DNA of 64,000 nt, from the NCBI RefSeq assembly GCF_963678635.1, contig NC_087064.1, positions 39,362,532 through 39,426,531 on the forward strand. Reading direction: 5' to 3'. The notes under the pieces are model-generated. The model saw only the letters and a program-made list of their open reading frames with translations. It made no database searches and was not told where the DNA came from. A program made the translations under genes and the position numbers. This stretch comes from Symsagittifera roscoffensis (lineage: Eukaryota; Xenacoelomorpha; Acoela; Convolutidae). Shown here one piece after another: positions 1-13,968 of this stretch (position 1 is the stretch's first letter; each line of letters opens with the position of its first letter).

Positions 1-2575
1 TAGGGCAGGGGAAGGCAAAACATACCCTTCTTTAGGATGCAAGGTCTGCAGAAGCTTTGGCACTTTTGGCACTGTGGTGATTCCTAATTTTCTCAACATG
101 TTGACTTGCTCGTTGCTCATTGCACCGATGTCCCATACTTCACGAGAAGAGGCAACAAAGTAATCAGCGAAGAAGTCATAAAGCTCTTCGGGTATGGTCA
201 AATTAACCTCAATTATATACGCCTGAGGTTTCGCTGGTGAGCAGTTTGTCTTCCAATCTATTTTCAACTATTGAAAAATTGTTCAATGGCAAAAAGCAGT
301 GTTTCATTATCCCCCCGTACAAATTGTTTGCTTCAATTTTGAGGATGTAGCTTGATGGTTCTGAATGCAAAAAATGTCGAGGTATTTGTTGTTTGCTTTG
401 TAGAATCATTCGCTGCAAAGGTTCAGATGTTCACGATCCGTTAAGAGTTTCAGGTCGGGGTTACAAACTTTTAGAAAGGCATCCCAGAAAGGTTACTTGC
501 CGTAAAGTAACGGGCGCAATCCAGCCGTAATTTTGATAGCAAAATTCTCGAAAAGCCTCAAAAACGGAAACAAGCAATAGCACATCTGTAGTCAAGTACA
601 AGTCGCGGTAATCACCAAGTGAACCATACTTCACTTCGGTGAATACTCTTAGGGCATGATTGTACTCGCTTCTTAAAACATTCACATCCCCTTCTGTTAG
701 AAATTGCTTGCGGGGGAAATCGTGTTTCTCTGAATTTTTCGAATGAGTTGAAGTATGAGTAGGGAAAATGCCTTTTCGGTTTCATTATACTGACTTTTTC
801 AGCGGATTGTCTGTGTTTTTCAAAATAGTTCTGCAGCAGAAAAAACGTTTATTTGGGCAAATTATTGATACGTTCTGCCAACAGCGCTAGCATGAACCTA
901 TATGAATCGATGAATCTCAAATTTTTCTGAAGAGTTTTTTGATTTTTCCGTTTTTGTCCGTGCACGTTTTAATGTATATTCTGAGATTGTCAAGGATATA
1001 TATATATATATTTTTTTTTCAAATGCGGGTAATACAGAAAAATGTTTTCCCGATCGCTTTTTGCCAGCGATTGGAGAAAAAAGTGTATGTCATAGTTTGA
1101 CAAATAATGAGCTACAACTAGAATGTAATTTGTTGTTTTTCTATTAACCTTACACTCATTATGTGCCCAAACCAAGAACTTGTAGGTGTAATGGCAATGA
1201 TCAGGTAACACTTGATCATTGTCGGAAAAATTTTACTCGCATATCCAACAAACCGTAGAATTTTCCCGTTCCTGTTCTGTTATACCGGGGAAAGTGTAAT
1301 ATTTCTTTTTTTACGTAAATTTGTCTCGCTAATGACTCAAGGTAGCTAATTAGCTCTTCCATCACATTCGGTCCTCTTTTAAGCTCAAACTTTAACAGGA
1401 TTTTTTTTCCCCAAATTCGATTACCGCTAAGGCATAGCCGCACGGTTGATGGATTTCAATTGTTTGCGTGCTAGATTTTTGCGGTTCAGGTTGCGGTCCG
1501 TATACTGGTAAGATATGTGGCTCCAAATCAAAGTAAATTACTCTGGGTACGTAACAACAAGCTGTTAAGTTTTTGAAATTGTGATCATCTGTTCTCGGCT
1601 TGAGCATGTTATTACGACAGCTTAATCTTGGGAGCACAGTTCTTGATGTCTTCTCAGAGTTTCGAAAGAAGCGCATGTCTGGAAACATTTGCGACAAATC
1701 TCAGATTGGAATCGGTGCACTTTGTGTCACATGTACTCGACCTGTTTCTGGAGATCACTTATCAACACATAGTGGTCTGTTGATCCACCTGTCAGCAGCA
1801 ACAAGTCCACAATCAGGCTAGTAGTGAATCTGCTCGATACTCTTAAGGGGAACAATTCGCCATCGTTGTACCTGAACAGAAAAATAAATTTTATTTCTTG
1901 TTTAGAAATATAAAGGAGGTAAGACGTTGAATTGACATTTTTTCAGCCTTTCAAATCTGTCCATATCAATCAGACCCATTGGCATTTCGTATTCCCCATT
2001 GAATTTCACAATTTCTTCTTTGCCGAGATCGTAGGTTGAAACTTAGTTTTTCTCCAGCCACCGTCTAGATGTGAGGTAGAGGGCCGGCTCATTCACGTTG
2101 TGACATGCGGCAACAAAGCAGTAGAGAAAGCAACGGTCATCATCTTTCGTATTGATATTTGTGAGCAGAGTAGAAGCAGCACTGAGTGCATCAGGTAACT
2201 CGAGGTAGGATCCTGCTTTTATTGGTGAGAAGGCCGCAAAACTGATTTGTAGTTTTTCATTTCGATCAATTATCCATCCGCTACCATGAGAAGTTATTGA
2301 GTTGACTTGGTTGACCATATGTTCAATCACTTCCAAGTATCGATCCCCAGCTATTCCCTCGAAGCACACTGTCAATTCCTTACTGTTTATAAATAGCATG
2401 GTCCTTTCGAAGTTTTCAATGTCCCCGTCTTTCACAGTGGGAGATTTGATCATCCCCACTTCCACATAAAATTGCACTTGGTTCGGACCCTCTTCGACCT
2501 TTTTCAGTATGAGAGCATCTATTTCCTCTCGTGTATGTTTGGTACATAATAGTTCTTTCTGGATCAGACACTGAT
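1..2575 (-). pseudogene. Polinton/Maverick protein-primed DNA polymerase B (partial, broken)
   Basis: Family B DNA polymerase of the protein-primed type, which replicates Polinton/Maverick DNA transposons. It reads from right to left. In order one sees an N-terminal block (about 2477-2043) with an SGW...SYLELP...CFLYC pattern; an HYVLISDL stretch and a CxxC...HxxxxC finger (about 1780-1600); exonuclease motif I as VIYFDLE (about 1530); a DHCHYTYKF block and exonuclease motif II as HYLSNYDIHFF (about 1200-1080); exonuclease motif III as YLTTDVLLL (about 600); the palm start as EANNLYG, in place of the usual DANNLYG (about 320); and an IPEELYDFF...LLQTLHPK stretch (about 200-20). The window edge removes motif C and the C-terminus. 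At least five frame breaks or stops separate these blocks, so this is a dead copy. No Polinton integrase, capsid or packaging ATPase gene lies beside it. Family assignment is firm; whether it once belonged to a virus-like or purely transposable Polinton is not decidable. Confidence 0.9.
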
Positions 2576-5024
2576 ATTATTTATAAAGAACTAGTCACGA
2601 CTTGAAGAGGTTTTACGCTTTGTTTAAATAAAATGACTGAATTACCGAACTGAAATTGAGAGAATGAAAAGTATGAAAACTTTAAAACTGAGAATGAGCT
2701 GCTTTTATTCCCCATTCCCCATTTTGGAGATTGAAGTTTAGAATTTTGGGCTATTTGTAGTCAACTTAGGCAAAACGTCAGAAAAACTCTGGAAAAGATC
2801 CATATCTACATTTTTTGCTTCATATTTTCACCCAATATCATTTCAGGCCAAATCTTCTGAAAGTCAAGCAGGCTTTTAGCTTTTTTTTATAGGTTGTGAT
2901 ATCGGTTGAAAACAATTTTCACTCTCTCATTGAAAAGACAACTGGTTTTGTTTTGCCCCCAGTTTTGGAGACTGATAATTAGACTAATTTGACAAACAAT
3001 CAAAAATCCGAGTTTCATGGAGCTGAGATCGTTTGCGGTAAATTTGCTTAAATCGTTGCCTAAAAATTAAAAATATTTCTCGTAAACGGTCGATTTCTTA
3101 AAACCGTCAGATAAAAGTCTGGAAAACATCAATAACCAAGTTTTTTGGAGCATATCTATGCCAAATATCAATTCAAGTCAAATCTACATTAAATGAAGCT
3201 GGCTGTGAGCTTTGTTATCGGTCGTGATTGCTACAACCAGTTCAAAATAGTTTTTTTTCTCTCAGGAAAAAGACGTCTGGTTTTATTCTACCCTTTTTTG
3301 GAGATTGAAGTTTGGATTTTTTAAACTAACAGTTGTCAGTTTAGTTGAACCTTCAGAGAAAAGAATGGCAGAGACCAACACACAAGTTTTTCTGGATCTT
3401 CTTTTCGGCCAAATATTGATTAGGACCGAATTTAAATACCAACAGAAAAAAGTCTGGAAAACAAAAGTTGCTGCAGTTTTTGGATTAAATCTTAGCTGAA
3501 ACTCCTATGACGCAAAAACCACATAGAGTGGAACTGGTTGAGAGCTTTTTCATCGGTTGATGTTGCTACAAAATAATCAAATAGCCTTTTTGCTCTCTCA
3601 GTGATAATATGATAATACAACTGATTTATTTTTGTTTCCCCAATTTTTCCTAATAGGATTTAAAATAAAATTCCAGCTGTGTTTTGATTCGTATCTCTGC
3701 AAATATCTGCAAATATCAAGTCCGGCCAAAAGCATTTAAAATTAGACTGGCTGTGATGTTAATTGTTGGTGTTTGTTACTCCAAATGATTCCAAATGCTT
3801 TTTTGTTTTCTCATTGAAAACGCATCTGGTTTTATTCGCCCCTTCTTTTGGAGAAGGAAGTTTAGATTTTTAGGCTAACAGTAGTCAATTTATGCAAACT
3901 GTCAAAAATGTCTAGAAAACATCAATGTCTAAACAGTTCTGGAATCATATTGTTGTCAAATATCAATTCAGGCAAATTCTAGAAAGTAAAGCAGGCTGTG
4001 AGCTTTATTTTTGGTTGTGACTGCTCCAAATGGTTTTAATTTCTTCTTTTTTTGAGGAATGACTTTTAGTTTTTGAGGAATGACAAAATCTACATAAATC
4101 AAACACGTTGTTAGCTTTATTGCTGGTTTTGATTGCTACAATCAGTTCAAAAAATTTTCAATTTCTCAATGGAAAGACGTCTAGTTGTATTTTCTTCCTA
4201 CCCCAATTTTGGAGTTTGATATCCAGATTTGTTAAATTAAGATTTTTTTTATTAAGCAATTATGAATCTGATTTGCAACGAGCTGAGACCGTTTCCAGTG
4301 AGTTTACTTAAGAAATTCCCCCTATCAAAAACTTTGATAAGCAACCCTGACACTGATTTTCAATTGCTGAGGAGGTTTCCGCAGTCTGGTTTAAATTGAC
4401 ACCTAATTTTGTTTTCATTCATTTTTTAGCCCAATATCGTGTCCAGCCAAAACCATGTAAAATTAAGCTGGCTTCGAGTTTAATTATATGTATATATTGC
4501 TCAAAAAGACTGAAAATCCGTTTTCGTTCCCTCAGGGAAAACACATCTGATTTAATTTTTTCCCTTCAATGTTGAAGATTGAAGTTTAGAATTATCGACT
4601 AACAGTAGTCGATTGGTACAGTCCGTCAGAAAAGAGTCTGGAAAACATCAATAGCTAAATTTATTTTGAAGATCATATTTTTGCCGAAATACAATTCAGG
4701 TAAAATCTACAAAAACCAAGCACGCTGTTAGCTTCATTATCGATTGTGAATGCTCAAATCGGTTCAAATATACTTTTTTTCTCTCAACGAAAAGACGTCT
4801 GGTTTTAACTCTCGCTCGTCTTTCTCGAAGAATGAGATTTTTATTTTTGGACTAAGAGTAGTCAATTTAGTTGAACCGTCAGAGAAAAGTCTGGAAATGA
4901 GCTATTCACATGTTTTTTATTGGATCAATTTGTTGCCAAATATCAATCCAGGCTAAAGTTACAAAACTCAAGCACGCTGTGAGCTTCATTATCGATTGTG
5001 AACGCTTCAATCGAATCAAAAATA

Positions 5025-5045
5025 TTTTCACTCTCTCAGTGAAAA
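5025..5045. other. Satellite dyad, type 1 (representative copy)
   Basis: Perfect inverted repeat TTTTCACT / AGTGAAAA with the 5-nt spacer CTCTC. The same dyad sits just after the ATTGCTCCAATCAGTTCAAA block in many submonomers. A variant at 6164-6182 has arms TTTCAAT / ATTGAAA around the same CTCTC spacer, so both arms changed and pairing is kept. Some copies, for example those reading TTTTCACTCATGGGGCGAAAA near 34110, have lost part of the pairing. Confidence 0.8.
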
Positions 5046-8000
5046 GACGTTTGGTTTTGTTTTCCCCCGAATTTTGGAGACTGATAGTTAGAATTTTTTT
5101 GAATAAAAGGATTTTTTTTTGGTAATCAATCATCAAACTGATTTTCAATGAGTTGAGACCATTTTGGGTGATTTGTTTAAAGTGTTACTATTAAATTCAA
5201 AGGGTAAATCTTAATTAGGGTAAACTGTCGGTTTGTACAAATGGTCAGAAAAAAGTCTGGCAACATCATTTACTGAGTTTTATTTTACAAGGAAATTTTA
5301 TTTTGATAATCAACACTGAAATTGATTTCCAATTGGCTGAGTTTGTTTTCATAGTGTTGTTCAAATTGTCGGCTAATTTTGCTTTCTTTTCAGTCAAACA
5401 GTCGTGTTTTACAAACGGCATCAAATAAAACAAGAAAAAAAATGGTTTTCAGCGTATTTTGGATCTTATTTTAGCCAATTATCGGTTTCCGGCCAAAACC
5501 CGCTAAAATTGAACTGGCTGTAATTTTAAATCTTGTTGTTTTTGCTCCGAACGGTTCAAAAAGCGTTTGAGTTCCCTCTGTGAAAAAGCATCTGGTATAT
5601 TTTTTTCTTTCAATTTTGAAGTTCAGATTTTTAGGCTGAAAAAGACAATTTAGGCAAACCGTCAGAGAAAAGTCTGGAAAACATCAACACCTAAGTTTTA
5701 TCTTGGATCATATCTTTGCCAAAAAACAATTCAGGCCAAATCAACATAAAGTCAAGCAGGCTGTGAGCTTTATCATCGGTCGGGATTACTTCAATCAGCT
5801 CAAAATAAGTTTTCACTCTCTCAGAGAAAAGAGGTCTGCTTTAATTTTTCCCACATATTTTGGAGACTGATTTTTTTTTTTGGTTTTTTAGGATTTTTTT
5901 GGATAATCAATAATGAAGCTGATTTCCAACGAACTGAGACCACTTCCGGTGACTTTGTTCAAATTGATGTCTTGTATTTTCGAAAAAAAACCTCGAAAAC
6001 GGTCGATCTGTACAAACCACCAGAAAAAACTTGAAAACATCAATTGCTGCGTTTTTTGGAACATATCATTGTTAACAATCAATTCAGGCCATATCTAATA
6101 AAAGTAAAACAGGTGGTGAGCGTAATTATCAGTCATGATGGCACCAAATGGTTCAAAATGCAATTTCAATCTCTCATTGAAAACTTATCTGCTTCAATGT
6201 TTTACCTTCTTTTTTGAAGGTCGATCTCTACGTTATTAGACTAACAGTACTTAAATTAGTAAAACCGTAAGAGAAAAGTCTAGAAAAGATCAATAAAGAA
6301 AGTTTTTTTGGATCAAACATCAATTCAAGCTGAGTGTACAAAAGGTCAAGCATGCTGTTAGCTTTATTATCAGTCGTGATTGCTCCAATCAGTTCAAAGT
6401 AATTTTCACACTCTCAATGAAAAGAAATCTGTTTTTTTCCCCAGTTTTGGAGACTGATATTAAGACTTTTTTCTGATTAAAATTTTTTTATTATCAATCA
6501 TGAATCTGATTTTCAACGAGCTGAGACCGTTTGAGTTTGTTTAAATCGTTGCCTATCATTATAAAATCTTTCTCCAAACATGTCAATTTCTACAAAACCT
6601 CAGAAAAAAAGTATGACGTTAGGTGAGCTTAATTATCAGTCGTGATTGTTCAAAGTGATTCAAAATGTGTTTTTGTTCTCTCAGTGAAAATACATCTGGT
6701 ATAATTTTCCACTCCAATTTTGAAGTTTTGATTTTTAGGCTAAAAAAGTCATTTCAGGCATACCGTCAAAGAAAAGTCTGGAAAACATCAACACCTATGC
6801 TTTTCTTGGGTTATATCGTAGCCAAATAAAATTTCAGGCCAATTCAACATAAAGTCATGCCGATTGTGAGCTTTATTATCGGTCGTGACTGCTCCAAACA
6901 GCTCAAAAAAAATTTCACTCTCTTAGTGCGAAGAGGTCTGCTTTATTTTCCCTCATATTTTCGAGACTGATACATCATGAATTCAGGCGAAATCTACAAA
7001 ATTCAAACCTGCTGTGAGAATCATTATCGATCGTGATTGCTTCAATCAGCTCAAAACTTTTTGCACTCTCTCACAGAAAAGAGGACTACTTTAATTCCCC
7101 CCCCCCATTTTTTTGGAGAATGTTGTTTTTTGGTTTTGATTTAGGATGTTTTTGATAATCAATCATGAAGCTGATTTCCAACAAGCTGAGACCATTTCCG
7201 TTGACTTTGTTTAAACTGATGCCTTGTATTTTTAAAAAAAGTCTCGAAACCCTCGATTTGTACAAACCATCAGAAAAAGTCGAAAAAACATCAATTGCTG
7301 CATATCATTAAACCGTAAGAGTAAAGTCTGGAAACGAGCAACAACTAATTTGTTTTGGATCATAACTTTGCCATATGTTAATTCAAGCAAATCAAACATA
7401 AATTGAAGCATATTGTGAGCTTTTTTATCGGTCGTGATTGCTTCTATCTGTTGAAATTATTTCTCCTTCTCTCAGCGAAAAGAGGTCTGAATTTATTTTC
7501 CCCAATATTTTTTAGACTGATTATTATATATTTTTGTGACCATGAAACTTTTTTATATATTCAATCATGAAGCCAATTTCCAACGATCTGAAAGTTTTTC
7601 CGGTGAGTTTGTTTAAATTGTTGCCTAGATCTTAAAATTTTTCTCCGAAACTGTCGATTTCTACAAAACGTCCGAAAAAAATCTGAAAAAACATCAAATG
7701 CTGCGTTTTTCAGGCCAAATCTACCTAAAGTCAACCAGGCTGTGAACTTTATTACCAGTTATAATTGCTCCAATCAATTCAAAATAATTTAGGCTCGCTC
7801 AGTGATAATCGAAAAAAAACATCTGGTTTTGTTTTTACTCAAAACTTTATAGACTGATTTTTACTTTTTTGTTGAGATTAAGATGTTTTTGATAATCAAT
7901 CATGAAGCTGATTTCCAGCGATCTGAGACCACTTGGTTTAAAGTGATGTCTTGTTTTTCGATAAAATTTTATCGGATTTTGTTGATCTGTACAAAACGTT

Positions 8001-11000
8001 GGAAAAAAAACGAGAAAATATAAATTGCAGCGTTTCTCTGGATCAATTCATTGTTAAGTACAAATTCTGGCCAATTGTACACAAAAAAAAGCAGGATGTG
8101 AGTTTTTTATCAGTCGTGGTTGCTCCAATCCCTTCAAAAAAAATTTCAATCTCAAGGAAAAGACGTCTGTTTTATTTTTCCTCCAATTTTGGAGACTGAT
8201 AGATACTAGTTTTTTTTATATTAACATTTTTTATAATCAATCATGAATTTGGTTTCTAGCGAGCTGAGACCATATCCGGTAAGCTTGTTAAAATTGGCTT
8301 CCTAGTCTTTTTTAAAAAAAATTGTCAATTTATACAAACCGTCAGAAAAAACTCTGATGAAAATCGATTGCTGCGTTTTTTTTCGGATTATATCTTTGCA
8401 AACTATCAACTCAGGCTAAATCTATATAAAATCAAGCTGGCGTTGGGCTTAGTTATAAATGTCTTTTGCCCCGAATGATTCAGGATGATGCATTTTGTTC
8501 TTTATTGGAAATATATCTGGTTTCTTTTTTCCCTTCAATTTTGTAGTTGAATTTTAGATCTCTAGACTAACAGTAGTTAATTTATTTAAACTATCAGAGA
8601 AGAGTCTGTAAAAATACAACACCTAAGTTTTTTTGGATCATGTCTTTGCCAAATAATAATTCAGGCCCAATCATCGTAAAGTCGACCAGGTTGTGAAATT
8701 TTTTATCGGTCGAGGTTGCTCCAATTGGTACAACACAAATTTTAACTCTCTCAGTGAAAAGTCGAAAAAGACGTCTGGTTTTATTTTCCCCCAAGATTTG
8801 GGAGACTGTTTTTGTTTTTTTTGAGACCAGATTTTCTTTAAATGTCAATCATGAAGCTGATTTCCCTGAGACCATTTCCGTCGAGGTTGTTTCAATTGTT
8901 GCCTTGTAATTTACGATTTTTCTCGAAAACTGTCGTTTTGTTCAAACTGTTAGAAAATAGTCGAGAAAACATAGTCGCATTGGTTTAACTTCTTCCCTTC
9001 GTTTTTAGGATTGAATTTTGAATCTCAGACAAACAGTAGTCAATTCATTTTGATCGTCAGAGAAAATTCTAGAAAAGGTTGACACCTAAGTTTTTTGGAT
9101 AATTTTTTCTATCAAATTTTAATTCAGGCCAAACCTATTTAAAGTCGTAGGCTTTAATATCGTTTTTTTTTGCTCCAATCAGTTCGAAATGCATTCTTAT
9201 TCTCTCAGTAGAAATGCACCGGGTTTAATTTTTTCCTGAAAAGACGAAGACGTTTGGTTTTGTTTTTCCCTCGAATTTTGGAGACTGATAAACAGACTTT
9301 TTTTGAGTAAAAGGAATTTTTTGATAATCATAATGAAGCTGATTTCCAACGAACTGAGACCACTTCCGGTGACTTTGTTCAAATTGATGTCTTGTATTTT
9401 TGAAAAAAATCTCGAAAACCGTCGATCTGTACAAACCATCAGACAAAAACCTGAAAACATCATTTGCTGCGTTTTTTGGAACATTTCATTGTTAACAATC
9501 AATTCAGGCCATATCTATATAAAGTAAAACAGGCTGTGAGCGTAATTATCAGTCATGATGGCACCAAATGGTTCAAAATGCAATTTCAATCTCTCATTGA
9601 AAACTTATCTGCTTCAATGTTTTACCTTCTTTTTTGAAGGTCAATTTTTACGTTATTAGCCTAACAGTACTCAATTTAGTTAAACCGTAAGAGAAAAGTC
9701 TAGAAAAGATCAATACAGAAAGTTTTTTTTTGGATCAAACATCATTTCAGGCTGAGTCTATAAAAAATCAAGCATGCTGTTAGCTTTATTATCAGTCGTG
9801 ATTGCTCCAATCAGTTCAAAGTAATTTTCACACTATCAGTGAGAAGAAATGTTTTTTCCCAGTTTTGGAGATTGATTATAAGACTTTTTTGTGATTAAAT
9901 TTTTTTTATTATCAATCACGAATCTGATTTTCAACGAGCTCCTATCTGTTGAAATTATTTCTCCTTCTCTCAGCGAAAAGAGGTCTGAATTTATTTTCCC
10001 CAATATTTTGCAGACTGATAAAAATATATTTTTGTGACATTAAAACTTTTTTTTATATCCAATCATGAAGCTAATTTCCAACGATCTGAAAGTTTTTCCG
10101 GTGAGTTTGTTTAAATTGTTGCCTAGTTCTTAAAATCTTTCTCCGAAACTGTCGATTTCTACAAAATGTCCGAAAAAAACTGAAAAAACATCAAATGCTG
10201 CGTTTTTCAGGATCAAATCTTTGTCTATTATCAACTCAGGCCAAGTGATCCTAAAGGAAAGCAGGATGTGAGCTCCAAGTTTTTTTTTTGATTATATCTT
10301 TACCAAATAGTAACTCAGGCCAAATCTACATAAAGTCAATCAGGCTGTGAGCTTTATTATCAGTTATAATTGCTCCAATCAGTTCAAATTAAGTTCGACT
10401 CTCTCAGAGAAAATCGAAAAAAACATCTGGCTTTGTTTTTACTCAAAACTTAGAGACTGATTTTGACTTTTTTTGTTGAGATTAAGATGTTTTTTGCTAA
10501 TCAATCATGAAGCTGATTTCCAGCGATCTGAGACCACTTGGTTTAAATTGATGTCTTGTTTTTTGATAGAATTTTTTCGGAAACTGTTGATCTGTACAAA
10601 CCGTTAGAAAAAAAACGAGAAAATATCAACTGCAGCGTTTCTCTGGATCAACTCATTGTTAAATTTAAATTCTGGCCAAATGTACATAAAAAAGGCAGGC
10701 TGTGAGTTTTTTTATCAGTAGTGATTGCTCCAATCGGTTCAAAAATTTTTTTCACTCTCAAGGAAAAGACGTCTGTTTTATTTCCCCCCCCCCAATTTTA
10801 GACTGATATTTGTTTTTTTTATATAAATTAATATGATTGATATTAGTTTTTTGTTGTATTAACATTTTTTCATAATCAATCATGAAGCTGCTTTCCAGCC
10901 AGCTGAGACCATTTCCGGTAAGCTTGTTAAAATTAGCTTCCTAGTTTTTTGAAAAAAAAAATCAATTTATACAAACCGTAAGAAAAAAAGCCTAATGAAA

Positions 11001-11037
11001 ATCCATTGCTGCGTTTTTTTTCTTTCGGATCATATCT

Positions 11038-13968
11038 TTGTGGGATCATATAACACTTAGGGAGGATCAATTTGTATATTTTTGGATCATTAGTTATACT
11101 TAGGAATTAGTGGTTAAATAAATGAGCGATTGGTTACGTATAGGGACCATTAGGTACACCAAATGATCATAAACTTCAACTAGGGATCTTTAGATGTACA
11201 TAGGGATCATTGGTTATACAGAGATCATTGGTTATACGTGATATCATTAGTCATACATAGGATTTTTACTTTTACACTGTGGTTTTAAGTTAAACTCAGG
11301 GATCATTTGTTATACATAGGTATCCATAGTTGTACAAAGGGACCACTGGTTATACATAGAGATCAATCGTTTTACATAGGGATCAATAGTTTTACATAGG
11401 GATCATTGGTTACACATAGGGATGCTTGGTTATACATAGGGATCATTGGTTATACATAGGGATTATTAATTATTCTTGGGGGTCATTGGTTTTACTTAAG
11501 GAACAGTAAATATACATAGTGATCATCAGTTATACATAGATTCTAAAGAAAAAATGAAAAAAAAAACATTGAAACAAAATTTTGAAAAATAATTTGAAAA
11601 AAAATTGAAATTTTTTTTTTGAAATTTTTTTTATATAGGGATCATTAGCTATAAAAATTATACATAGGGATTCTTGTTTATAAACATTTTACATAGGGAT
11701 CATTAGGTATAAATAGTTTACATAGGGATCATTAGGTATAAATATTTACATAGGGATTATTATGTATAAATAATTTACATAGTGATCATTAGGTATAAAT
11801 ATTTTACATAGGGATTATTAGGTATAATTATTTACATAGGGATCATTAGGTAGAAATATTTTACATAGGGATTATTGGGTATAAATAATTTACATAGGTA
11901 TAATTAGGTATAAATATTTTACATAGCGATCATTAGGTATAAATATTTATAAAGGGATCATTAGCTATGAAAAATTATACATAGGGATCATTAGTTATAA
12001 ATTTTTTACATAAGGATCATTAGGTAAAAATACTTTACAAAGGGATCATTGGGTATAAATACTTTACATAGGGATCATTATGTATAAATATTTACATCGG
12101 GATCATTAGCTATAAAAATCATACATAGGGATCATTAGGTATAAATATTTTACATAGGGATCATTGGGTATAAAAAATTTACATAGGTATAATTAGGTAT
12201 AAATATTTTACATAGCGATCATTAGTCATAAATATTTATAAAGGGATCATTAGCTATGAAAAATTATACATAGGGATCATTAGTTATAAATTTTTTACAT
12301 AAGGATCATTAGGTATAAATATTTTACAAAAGGGACCGTTGGGTTTAAATACTTTACATAGGGATCATTATGTATAAATATTTACATCGGGATCATTAAC
12401 TATAAAAATTATACATAGGGATTATTAGGTATAAATTTTTACATAGGGATCATTATGTATAAATATTTTACATAGGGATCATTAGCTATAAATATTTTAC
12501 ATAGGGATTATTAGGTATAGATATTTACATAGGGATGATTATGTATAAATATTTTACAGAGGGATCATTAGGTATAAATATTTTACATAGCGATCATTAG
12601 TCATAAATATTTATAAAGGGATCATTAGCTATGAAAAATTATACATAGGGATCATTAGTTATAAATTTTTTACATAAGGATCATTAGGTATAAATATTTT
12701 ACAAAAGGGACCGTTGGGTTTAAATACTTTACATAGGGATCATTATGTATAAATATTTACATCGGGATCATTAACTATAAAAATTATACATAGGGATTAT
12801 TAGGTATAAATTTTTACATAGGGATCATTATGTATAAATATTTTACATAGGGATTATTAGGTATAGATATTTTACATAGGGATTATTAGGTATAGATATT
12901 TACATAGGGATGATTATGTATAAATATTTTACATAGGGATCATTAGGTATAAATATTTTACATAGCGATCATTAGTCATAAATATTTATAAAGGGATCAT
13001 TAGCTATGAAAAATTATACATAGGGATCATTAGTTATAAATTTTTTACATAAGGATCATTATGTATAAATATTTTACATAGGGATCATTAGCTATAAATA
13101 TTTTACATAGGGATTATTAGGTATAGATATTTACATAGGGATGATTATGTATAAATATTTTACATAGGGATCATTAGGTATAAATATTTTACATAGCGAT
13201 CATTAGTCATAAATATTTATAAAGGGATCATTAGCTATGAAAAATTATACATAGGGATCATTAGTTATAAATTTTTTACATAAGGATCATTAGGTATAAA
13301 TATTTTACAAAAGGGACCGTTGGGTTTAAATACTTTACATAGGGATCATTATGTATAAATATTTACATCGGGATCATTAACTATAAAAATTATACATAGG
13401 GATTATTAGGTATAAATTTTTACATAGGGATCATTATGTATAAATATTTTACATAGGGATCATTAGCTATAAATATTTTACATAGGGATTATTAGGTATA
13501 GATATTTACATAGGGATGATTATGTATAAATATTTTACATAGGGATCATTAGGTATAAATATTTTACATAGGGATTATTGGATATAAATAATTTACATAG
13601 GTATAATTAGGTATAAATATTTTACATAGCGATCATTAGGTATAAATACTTATAAAGGGATCATTAGCTATGAAAAATTATACATAGGGATCATTAGTTA
13701 TAGATTTTTTACATAAGGATCATTAGGTATAAATATTTTACAAAGGGATCATTGGGTATAAATACTTTACATAGGGATCATTATTTATAAATATTTACAT
13801 CGGGATCATTAGCTATAAAAATCATACATAGGGATTATTAGGTATAAATATTTACATAGGGATCATTATGTATAAATATTTTACATAGGGATCATTAGGT
13901 ATAAATATTTTACATAGGGATCATTAGGTATAAATATTTTACATAGGGATCATTAGGTATAAATATTT
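11038..13968. repeat. Minisatellite array 1, about 30-bp unit
   Basis: Tandem array of a unit of about 29-31 bp whose core reads GGGATCATTAGGTATAAA, followed by an AT-rich run and TTTACATA. The first 600 bp are more diverged (GGTTATACATAGGGATCATT forms); later copies are more regular. A second level of order is visible: the block beginning AAAGGGATCATTAGCTATGAA recurs at about 12240, 12615 and 12990, a period near 375 bp. The array begins inside a satellite monomer after TTTCGGATCATATCTTTG and returns to satellite at CGACGAATGATTCAAG. Confidence 0.92.
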
